From Thermoleophilia bacterium (lineage in GTDB: Bacteria; Actinomycetota; Thermoleophilia; RBG-16-64-13): a DNA stretch of 5,827 bases. Below are positions 1 to 4,875 of this stretch, piece after piece (within the stretch, counting starts at the first letter, position 1; every line of letters begins with the position of its first letter). The position numbers and the translations under genes were made by a program. Under the pieces are notes generated by a model. The model ran no database searches, was not told the DNA's origin, and saw nothing but the letters and a program-made list of their open reading frames with translations. The stretch lies in contig JAFGIH010000463.1 in assembly GCA_016929985.1 (NCBI GenBank), forward strand, positions 1-5,827, written 5' to 3'.

Positions 1-78
1 CAGCTTGCTCGTCGTCTAGGAGTTGCGCTAAGACCTGTGGTGCGGGCTAAGCAAGAGAAGCGACCGGGTGCCGCCTGA
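1..78 (+). CDS. possible C-terminal tail of a truncated gene
   Basis: The first frame is open from the window edge to a TGA at 76-78 and reads as 25 residues ending in VVRAKQEKRPGAA. The other two + frames are broken by stops within about 50 bases. A basic, unstructured-looking tail would suit the end of a protein, and an imperfect hairpin overlaps the stop codon. The codons use more A/T third positions than the genes further on. The piece is too short to identify a family, and an open frame of 25 codons in this base composition can arise by chance. Confidence 0.25.
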   Translation, partial: QLARRLGVALRPVVRAKQEKRPGAA

Positions 79-94
79 CCGTCACTGGCGGTGC
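68..94 (+). terminator. imperfect hairpin at possible gene end
   Basis: Bases 68-75 can pair with 87-94 as an 8-bp stem containing two G-T wobbles (core CCGCC/GGCGG). The 11-base loop includes the small palindrome TGACCGTCA. It overlaps the stop of the possible upstream gene. There is no T tract, so this is a weak terminator candidate. Confidence 0.2.
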
Positions 95-248
95 AGCCGG
101 CTTTCGGGCCACCTGGGCCGTGTGCAGGATTGCTTCTCGGATGGGACATGGGTGGGTGTCTAGAGCCCTCATATGAGAAGTCCTGGCGCGCGCAGCTCAC
201 CCGCAGCCGTTCCGCGCTGGCCTTGCGCCGCTGCGAATAGCCTCCCCT

Positions 249-1310
249 TTGTGTATCCACGAGCGGTTTCTGTTCCTCTTGGAAAGGGGGTGGCGTACGC
301 AAGGCAAATGGAGGATCGCTGGCCTGCTCGCGCTGGCGGCGGTGGGTGGCCTCGTCTCATGTGAACGTGACGCGCTCACTCCGTCTTCGGCAGCCGATCA
401 CGAGGCTACGATCGAGGTAGTCACCCTGCATGCGGCGACGGGGGAAGCGTTCGGCGTCACAAGCACCGTGCGGTTCAACGAAGATGCCTCCGCCGGGCGC
501 GTAGCGGATGACGTGACTGTCCGGGCGCTCAGCAATGCGGAGCGACAACGGCTGGCATCCACGGTCGCGAGACTTGGGCCCAGGGACCCGCGAGCAGAGC
601 CGCGGATCCAACTGGCACCTGACACGCAGAAGAAGGGGGCGGGCGTCTCGCAGCACACGATTGTGGCCAATGACAAGCACGGCAACAAGCTCAAACTGGT
701 CACGATCAAGTTCACGGACCCACGTAGCGGCAGGTCTGGCCTTCTCGGTCCCTCTCTGCTCTTCCGCAACGGACGCCTGGCCGCCACTTTGAGCCCGATC
801 ATTGGGGCGGCGAGAGAGGAACGCGGATTGCGGATCGTTTCATATGAAGACGACGGTCGCGTCCGCTCAGTGAGTGAGTTGCGGGCATCCGGCTTCACCA
901 ACTCAACCCTCGGTCGCATCGGCTCGGCGCTTTGGCTTCTTGGCCCTCAGCCCCTTCACGCTCAGGTGCACGGGGAGGAATGCGTCAGCAACGAGATGGA
1001 CATGATCTTCGCCGGCTCGGCCTACCTCGCGGCCGAACTTGCGGCAGTCATAGCGTGCCCAGCCACCGGCGGGCTCGGATGTCCACTCGCCCTTGGGGCA
1101 CTCGCGGGGGCGGCGGCCTGGTTGACATGGACCACGACGCAGTACATGGACTGCCTCGAGGAGAACCAGTTGCCCTCCGGAGGTGGTTACGAACCTGGGA
1201 TCATGGGGGGGGGGAGCTTCGGCGCTTGCGAAGTCTACTACGTCGAGATCTCCTATGACGGTGGTGCGACCTGGGAGCTCCTGGACGTGATCTACGTCTG
1301 TGAAGCGTAG
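249..1310 (+). CDS. secreted lipoprotein of unknown function, Cys-rich C-terminus
   Basis: A 353-residue frame with a lipoprotein signal peptide: a basic stretch (R16, K20, R22), the hydrophobic segment IAGLLALAAVGGLVSC and a lipobox cysteine at C38. The mature protein should be anchored to a membrane by lipid. Residues 39-220 are soluble and mixed in character. Around 225-239 a second hydrophobic, signal-like stretch ends in LHAQ. A C-terminal part then follows with six cysteines (C245, C270, C278, C302, C327, C351) and an Ala/Gly-rich hydrophobic stretch (about 255-297) that could be a membrane hairpin or a packed helix pair. An even number of cysteines in an exported protein suggests disulfides, which is inference. 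I do not recognise the family. The start is uncertain: 249 is a TTG without a clear ribosome binding site; an in-frame TTG at 279 would give a more usual signal peptide length. A run of ten G lies at 1205-1214. Confidence 0.75.
   Translation: MCIHERFLFLLERGWRTQGKWRIAGLLALAAVGGLVSCERDALTPSSAADHEATIEVVTLHAATGEAFGVTSTVRFNEDASAGRVADDVTVRALSNAERQRLASTVARLGPRDPRAEPRIQLAPDTQKKGAGVSQHTIVANDKHGNKLKLVTIKFTDPRSGRSGLLGPSLLFRNGRLAATLSPIIGAAREERGLRIVSYEDDGRVRSVSELRASGFTNSTLGRIGSALWLLGPQPLHAQVHGEECVSNEMDMIFAGSAYLAAELAAVIACPATGGLGCPLALGALAGAAAWLTWTTTQYMDCLEENQLPSGGGYEPGIMGGGSFGACEVYYVEISYDGGATWELLDVIYVCEA
1205..1214 (+). repeat. G10 homopolymer tract within coding sequence
   Basis: Ten consecutive G encode the GGG of 'IMGGGSFGAC' in the upstream lipoprotein. 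A slip of one base either way would lead to early stops (near 1258 or 1290) and lose the last cysteine (C351) and the native C-terminus. Such tracts are known sites of phase variation in some bacteria and also of sequencing error. Confidence 0.85.
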
Positions 1311-1563
1311 GCCACCGGGGGGCGGGCGGGTACACCGAGATTGTGCTGCCCGGACCGTTGGGGCGGCTGCGCTGAGCGCGGCGCAGCGCCGCCGGCTCCG
1401 TGCGGCTCTCTGCTCAGAGGACCGAAGGGTTCGAGACGCGTTTGAAGCGTGGTTGGTGAAGGTCCTCGCCCGCCCCCCGGTTCGCGCCGACGACTGTGTG
1501 TTCATGGCGGTGGCAGCTGACGGGCCGGATCCGCTGGGCACGTTCAACATCCTCTTCCCGTGA
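1300..1563 (+). CDS. small protein of unknown function upstream of HTH gene
   Basis: An 87-residue frame beginning with GTG 11 bases before the end of the lipoprotein gene and ending in a TGA that overlaps the GTG start of the next gene (GTGA). The overlap suggests the two small genes are translated as a coupled pair. The N-terminal 25 residues are rich in R, G, P and A and may be outside the true protein. From about residue 26 it reads as a basic helical segment (LSAAQRRRLRAAL), a helix with RDAFEAWLVKVLARP, then a conserved-looking end DDCVFMAVAADGPDPLGTFNILFP. No known family is recognised. Gene order (small protein first, DNA-binding protein second) resembles HigBA-type toxin-antitoxin pairs, but no toxin motif is visible, so that is only a possibility. 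Confidence 0.5.
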   Translation: MKRRPPGGGRVHRDCAARTVGAAALSAAQRRRLRAALCSEDRRVRDAFEAWLVKVLARPPVRADDCVFMAVAADGPDPLGTFNILFP

Positions 1564-1985
1564 CGCCGGCTCGGTACGAGGCGCTCCGGCGCTCGCTCGG
1601 CGACCGGAAGACCGTGGCGAAGCTCATGGGCTGCGCGCCGGTGACCATCCAGTACCGCGAGGAAGGCCGGTGCAGGATCACGGAGGAGGCCGCGGCCCGG
1701 CTGGTGGAGGCGGTGTACGCCCTGGCCCTCGAGGAGGACGAGCGGCGAGCTCGGCGGCGGGCGCGGCGCCTGGGCTCCCGGGAGAATCGGGCGCTGACGC
1801 CGCTCCAGTTCCGGACGGCGCTGCAGGTGCTCGACTGGGAGCCGCGGCGCGCGGCGTGGGAGCTCCTGGCGGACGAGCGGGACGCGCCCCTGATCTCGGC
1901 GTGGGCGACCGGGCGGACCCGGGTGCCCGAGTGGGTGGCCCGGGACCTGCGCACGGCCCTGGGTCTCGGGCCAGGCGACCCGTAG
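1560..1985 (+). CDS. DNA-binding protein with two HTH-like segments
   Basis: A 141-residue protein with strong G/C preference at third codon positions, supporting real coding. Residues 8-48 (ALRRSLGDRKTVAKLMGCAP and following, through ITEEAAARL) have the spacing of an XRE/Cro-type helix-turn-helix: 'VAKLMG' as helix 2, a turn, and 'PVTIQYREEG' as recognition helix. A very basic linker (about 61-77) follows. Residues 80-133 repeat the plan with FRTALQVLDW, RRAAWELLADERDAPLISAW, then ATGRTRVPEWVARDL, matching the 'W..GR..P......L' end of HTH regulators. The protein probably binds DNA as a small regulator or antitoxin-like partner of the preceding gene. It starts at the GTG overlapping that gene's stop. 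Its GC content is visibly higher than that of the cassette gene downstream. Confidence 0.8.
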   Translation: MTPARYEALRRSLGDRKTVAKLMGCAPVTIQYREEGRCRITEEAAARLVEAVYALALEEDERRARRRARRLGSRENRALTPLQFRTALQVLDWEPRRAAWELLADERDAPLISAWATGRTRVPEWVARDLRTALGLGPGDP

Positions 1986-2007
1986 CCGTCGGGGTACACC
2001 CGACGGC
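1985..2007 (+). terminator. 9-bp perfect hairpin at end of HTH gene
   Basis: GCCGTCGGG (1985-1993), loop GTACA, then CCCGACGGC (1999-2007). The stem is perfect and begins at the last base of the TAG stop. No T run follows, so Rho-independent termination is plausible but unproven. The position right at the gene end argues for transcript termination or 3' end protection. Confidence 0.45.
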
Positions 2008-2043
2008 ACGAGCCGGTGCTGCCGGAGTGGTGAGGTGCCTCCT

Positions 2044-2109
2044 GTGTCGGGCCTTCGGTGGGAGCAGGGGTGGTGCCTGCATGGAGGCCCGATGCTGAGG
2101 TGTCGGGCC
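2044..2109. repeat. direct and inverted copies of GTGTCGGGCC
   Basis: GTGTCGGGCC occurs at 2044-2053 and again at 2100-2109. Between them GGCCCGA (2086-2092) is the reverse complement of TCGGGCC in both copies, so two alternative hairpins are possible, the closer with a 10-base loop. This lies in the non-coding stretch between the HTH gene and the attC remnant. Function unknown; it may be part of a decayed recombination site. Confidence 0.4.
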
Positions 2110-2144
2110 GCTCGCCTTGCGGTTCCCGGCCCGGGGCGAACATC

Positions 2145-2175
2145 ATGCGGTCGCAGTAGAACCCGAAGTTAGAAC
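2145..2175 (+). other. right-half attC remnant / upstream cassette junction
   Basis: The stretch contains GCAGTAGAAC (2153-2162), AAG and GTTAGAAC (2168-2175). The intact attC at 3385-3498 has GCAGTAGAAC (3474-3483), AAGT and GTTAGAG in the same order and almost the same spacing. GTTAGA matches the start of the integron R' core GTTRRRY, with recombination expected between G2168 and T2169. I could not find the matching left arm (something like TAAC...GGGTTCTACTGC) between 1985 and 2145, so this is a truncated or rearranged attC, or less likely an attI-like site. It marks the 5' boundary of the PIN cassette. Confidence 0.65.
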
Positions 2176-2180
2176 GCATC
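2168..2180 (+). repeat. cassette-end inverted repeat, left copy (partner 3379-3391)
   Basis: GTTAGAACGCATC is the exact reverse complement of GATGCGTTCTAAC at 3379-3391, 1.2 kb away at the R'' side of the attC. When a cassette is excised as a circle, its 5' end supplies the R' half of its own attC, so this match is what a self-consistent cassette should show. It supports 2169-3492 as the mobile unit. Confidence 0.85.
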
Positions 2181-2200
2181 TTCAGGGGTCCTCTGGGCCG

Positions 2201-2215
2201 AGGGCTCGTTGCCCT
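2201..2215 (+). promoter_or_regulatory. small hairpin just before cassette gene start
   Basis: AGGGC (2201-2205), loop TCGTT, GCCCT (2211-2215) ends two bases before the GTG at 2218. A competing pairing CAGGG (2183-2187) with CCCTG (2212-2216) is possible. It could affect initiation, or simply mean that translation begins at the later ATGs. Weak evidence only. Confidence 0.25.
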
Positions 2216-2217
2216 GA

Positions 2218-3390
2218 GTGCATCCGCTGCCATCTTGGTTGATGGACTGGATGAATCAAAGGCGCTTTGAGGAGTTCCTGCCTGCGTTCGAGGCGCACCG
2301 GGCGGAGCCGGGACTCTCTCTCGCGGGGCTTCTTCGACGTCGGAAGGCCGAGCTGGCGTCGGAAGTCCTATCCCGGCGCCGCATCTACCTGGACACCAAG
2401 TTCTGGATCTTCCTTCGCGACGCTCATCTAGGGCGGCCGCAGAGCCCTGTGCATCGCGACCTCCTGGGTGCGCTGCGCCAGGAAGTGGGTGCAGGCAGAT
2501 GCATCTGCCCACTCAACGAGAGTTCTATCTTCGAGCTGCACCGCCAGCGGGATCCCGACCTGCGTTCGGCGACAGTTGTGGTCATGGATGAACTCAGCCA
2601 AGGCGTCGTCATCCAGAACACGTTCGACCGAATTCGGACCGAAGTGTGGGACTTTCTTGTCAGCACCATCCTGAATCAGGCCGTACCCCCGGCACCCATG
2701 GCTGAAGTATGGCTCAAGGTGGGCCACTTCGTAGGCAGCCCTGAGGCGACCACAGGGATACTGGCGCCCGCCGAGGAACTGATCCTTCAGAAGGTCTTCT
2801 TGGACGTCACATGGTCGATGTCTCTTAGCGAGATGTTGGAGGGCATTGTTGACTTCCCGGATTGGAGGCATTCCGACGCGGAACTCGCGGCGGAGTTGAC
2901 CGCTACGTCCAGCGAGCACGAGTCGGAGATGAGAAGCTTCGTGTCCGTCTATGAGGCCGAACTGGCTGGATTCTGGGATGCGAATGAACATATTGTCCGC
3001 GGTGTGCTGGCCGGCCTTGCTGACGCTCTGTTCCACGGAAAAGCACCAACGGCTGCTGAGCTAGACGACGGGATTCGCCTCTTCAAGAACGCCTTGCGAA
3101 ACGTCGTCAGGTTTGACAAGGCCAAAGCCTCCTTACCGACCTCGCAAGTGATGTCCGGACTCCACGCGATCGTGCGGTGGAACAAGACGCGTGGCTTTGC
3201 ACCCTCCGACTTCTATGACTTCCACCACGCGGCCGCGGCGGTCCCTTACTGCGACGTGTTCTTCACCGAACGGTTTCTCGCCACGATGCTGACTCGTCCC
3301 CCATTGTCGTTCGACGAGAGGTTCGACACCGTGGTTGTACATCGCGATGTAGATGCGCTCTCGGCTGTGCGAAGACCCGATGCGTTCTAA
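2218..3390 (+). CDS. PIN-fold-like nuclease, integron cassette gene
   Basis: A 390-residue cytosolic protein with no signal peptide or membrane segment. Residues 56-70 read IYLDTKFWIFLRDAH, a beta strand ending in the first PIN acid (D59). LNESSIFELHRQ offers the second acid (E106). SDFYDFHHAAAAVPYCDVFFTERFLATML (330-358) is the typical PIN C-terminal region, with D331/D334 and D346 before a 'TER' where many PIN proteins have 'TD'. PIN domains are Mg/Mn-dependent RNases, as in VapC toxins, but VapC is about 130 residues; here a largely helical insert of over 200 residues lies between E106 and D331, and there is a 55-residue N-terminal extension. No antitoxin gene shares the cassette. A stand-alone stress or anti-phage RNase is a guess. 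The start may be GTG 2218, or ATG 2242 or 2251; no clear ribosome binding site decides it. The stop lies within the attC. Confidence 0.88.
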   Translation: MHPLPSWLMDWMNQRRFEEFLPAFEAHRAEPGLSLAGLLRRRKAELASEVLSRRRIYLDTKFWIFLRDAHLGRPQSPVHRDLLGALRQEVGAGRCICPLNESSIFELHRQRDPDLRSATVVVMDELSQGVVIQNTFDRIRTEVWDFLVSTILNQAVPPAPMAEVWLKVGHFVGSPEATTGILAPAEELILQKVFLDVTWSMSLSEMLEGIVDFPDWRHSDAELAAELTATSSEHESEMRSFVSVYEAELAGFWDANEHIVRGVLAGLADALFHGKAPTAAELDDGIRLFKNALRNVVRFDKAKASLPTSQVMSGLHAIVRWNKTRGFAPSDFYDFHHAAAAVPYCDVFFTERFLATMLTRPPLSFDERFDTVVVHRDVDALSAVRRPDAF

Positions 3391-3498
3391 CCAGGCGTTG
3401 CTACTGCAGGGTAGGCGACGGGCTCCGAAGCACTCGCCTGGCGGCTCGCGCTCCGGATTGGCAACTTGCGCCTGCAGTAGAACGCCAAGTCGTTAGAG
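3385..3498 (+). other. attC recombination site (integron 59-base element type)
   Basis: A 114-base imperfect palindrome. R'' is TTCTAAC (3385-3391) and R' is GTTAGAG (3492-3498), with TCTAAC/GTTAGA complementary. Inner arms 3394-3410 (GGCGTTGCTACTGCAGG) and 3471-3486 (CCTGCAGTAGAACGCC) pair over 16 bp with G3400 extrahelical, the kind of bulge that sets strand choice by IntI. The spacers between R box and stem are unequal (2 and 5 bases), matching the unpaired central spacer. The 60-base interior (3411-3470) is the variable terminal structure, with its own AGGCGA/TCGCCT hairpin (3413-3418 with 3434-3439). Length fits the known attC range. Crossover is expected between G3492 and T3493. The last base of each R box departs from the RYYYAAC/GTTRRRY consensus. 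Confidence 0.88.
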
Positions 3499-3522
3499 AG
3501 CGCTACAAAGTCGGACGGCTCA

Positions 3523-4689
3523 ATGCGCCACCACCTTGGCCCCGGTGCCCTCGCCCTGCTCGTTCTGGCCACCGCAGCCTGCGGGGGCGCCGAGCCTTCT
3601 GCAGTTGCTGTCACCGATAGCGCTGGGGTGCGCATCACACTCAGCGCCGAGACCAGCGCCACGTTTGCTGTGGTGGACACCGTCCCGGTCCTGAGCCTCG
3701 GCGGCGCTGACGTGGCTGGTCCGACGCAGTTCGGGAACGTCAATGGTGTGCGCGTTGATCAACGCGGAAACCTGTGGGTGGCAGATGGCCAATCTGCCGA
3801 AGTGCGCCTCTTCCACTCGGACGGGTCGTTCTGGAAGAGCGTGGGGGGCCGAGGCGAAGGGCCCGGTGAATTCGCGAGTCTCCGTCTGCTCGGCAGCTTC
3901 CGGGGCGACAGCGTCGCGGTGTGGGACGACTCGCAGGGACGCCTTACGGTCCTGGATCCGGAGGGGAACCTGGCGCGGGTTCTCACGGCCAAGTTCGAGG
4001 ATGATGCTCCGCCCAATGCTTTCCGAGTCTTCCACGACGGCACTGTGCTCGCCCGCCTTCGGAAGGTACTCCAGGCGGGTGCGCTGGAGCCGGGTGCGAT
4101 CATCCCGGACACGGCGATCTTCGCGCGTGTGGATTATGCCAGCATGCGCTCTGAGCCCGAAGGTGCTGCGCCGGCGCCGAGGTGGCTGTGGACAGGGCAC
4201 AGTTCCATTCCCATCCCCTTCACCCTCAATCCGGGTTTTGACTTGTCCGGGGAGGAGGTCCACGTCACGAGTGGCCCCTCGTTCCGGATTCGAGTACTCC
4301 GAGGTGGCCGTCTGGTTGAGAGTTACGGTCTCGACCGGAGTCCGGCTCCGGTGACCGCTGCGGACAAGCAGGACTACACCGACATGGTGGTGGGGACCTC
4401 GGGCGAGTCTCCGAGACGAGACGAGTACCTGTCGGTGCTGCGCCACCCGCAGTTGCCCACCCTACTCCCCGCCTACCGAAGCATCGTTGTGGCAGACAAC
4501 GGAGACGTATGGGCCGAGCGCTATGCGTACGGCACCTTCGACGTCTACGGCCCAGACCGTGTGTTCCGGGGCCGGGTGAACGTTCCCGTGATGCTAACTC
4601 AGGTGGTAGGGTCCAAGTTGGTGGGCGTTTGGCGGAATGATCTGGACGTGGAGCATGTGCGCATTTATCGGTTCCAGGCGCTGCCGTGA
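3523..4689 (+). CDS. six-bladed beta-propeller lipoprotein (NHL-like)
   Basis: A 388-residue protein with a short signal peptide (MRHHLGPGALALLVLATAAC) and lipobox cysteine C20, so it is probably lipid-anchored and exposed outside the cytoplasm. TDSAGVRITL (31-40) is the motif that opens this propeller family. Blade-like repeats follow: FGNVNGVRVDQRGNLWVADG (70-89), SAEVRLFHSDGSFWKSVGGR (91-110) leading into GEGPGEF, then VAVWDDSQGRLTVLDPEGNL (131-150). The last blades contain YRSIVVADNGDVWAERYAYG and TFDVYGPDRVFRGRVNVP. Such proteins are abundant in Gemmatimonadota; their ligands are mostly unknown and no catalytic residues can be named. The start ATG has a GGACGG stretch 5 bases upstream as a modest ribosome binding site. 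The gene begins 30 bases after the attC crossover, so it may belong to a following cassette, yet no attC follows its stop. Confidence 0.92.
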   Translation: MRHHLGPGALALLVLATAACGGAEPSAVAVTDSAGVRITLSAETSATFAVVDTVPVLSLGGADVAGPTQFGNVNGVRVDQRGNLWVADGQSAEVRLFHSDGSFWKSVGGRGEGPGEFASLRLLGSFRGDSVAVWDDSQGRLTVLDPEGNLARVLTAKFEDDAPPNAFRVFHDGTVLARLRKVLQAGALEPGAIIPDTAIFARVDYASMRSEPEGAAPAPRWLWTGHSSIPIPFTLNPGFDLSGEEVHVTSGPSFRIRVLRGGRLVESYGLDRSPAPVTAADKQDYTDMVVGTSGESPRRDEYLSVLRHPQLPTLLPAYRSIVVADNGDVWAERYAYGTFDVYGPDRVFRGRVNVPVMLTQVVGSKLVGVWRNDLDVEHVRIYRFQALP

Positions 4690-4706
4690 TCGCACGAATG
4701 ACGACT

Positions 4707-4735
4707 GCGCTTCATCCTCAAGCATGGCGAAGCGC
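4707..4735 (+). terminator. hairpin after propeller gene
   Basis: GCGCTTC (4707-4713) and GAAGCGC (4729-4735) are perfect inverted repeats with a 15-base loop, 18 bases past the stop of the propeller gene. No T tract follows. It could terminate or stabilise the 3' end. The rest of the 4690-4875 gap shows no attC, no RNA gene and no convincing frame. Confidence 0.3.
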
Positions 4736-4875
4736 TCTCCAATCAGGGCGTGGTGCTGCCCGTTCCATTCATGCGCACTGCGCGCATGGTGCTCCATCCG
4801 ATTAGCGCAGAGGTACGCAGGGCAATAGTGTCGAAAGCAGCAGCCGTGCCAATCCGTTCGAACGCGAGCCGCAGA

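Larger units (their letters stand above)
2169..3492 (+). mobile_element. integron gene cassette carrying a PIN-like gene
   Basis: A 1324-base unit bounded by two G/TTAGA crossover points (2168/2169 and 3492/3493). It holds one gene in the usual orientation followed by its attC. The gene starts 49 bases after the left junction and its TAA stop lies inside the R'' box, leaving almost no waste, as in classical cassettes. The left junction is the exact 13-base complement of the R'' flank, which reconstitutes a perfect outer stem in the circular form. Its base composition looks lower in GC than the HTH gene upstream, consistent with transfer. No IntI integrase or attI is visible in the window. No obvious promoter is seen inside, so expression may depend on upstream transcription. 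Confidence 0.82.

Noticed and set aside
1..248. Search for an attC, integrase end, promoter or RNA gene in the left flank
   Set aside because: No GTTRRRY/RYYYAAC pair with stem arms, no convincing -35/-10 pair and no tRNA-like fold was found.
903..2009. 368-codon open frame on the - strand
   Set aside because: Composition is dominated by R, P, G and H without recognisable motifs, and it lies opposite three better-supported + genes; a typical high-GC mirror frame.
1496..2098. 200-codon + frame overlapping the HTH gene
   Set aside because: Low-complexity G/A/R/P translation; the 1560-1985 frame has HTH motifs and better codon usage.
1544..2512. 322-codon open frame on the - strand
   Set aside because: Rich in S, R, A and P with no domain pattern, crosses the cassette junction and the attC remnant, and opposes the HTH and PIN genes.
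3520..4446. 308-codon open frame on the - strand
   Set aside because: Lies exactly opposite the propeller lipoprotein, whose motifs are clear.
4590..4597. ATGCTAAC as an R''-like box for a second attC
   Set aside because: It lies inside the propeller coding sequence, does not match the expected complement of GTTAGAGAG, and has no partner GTTRRRY with stem arms downstream.
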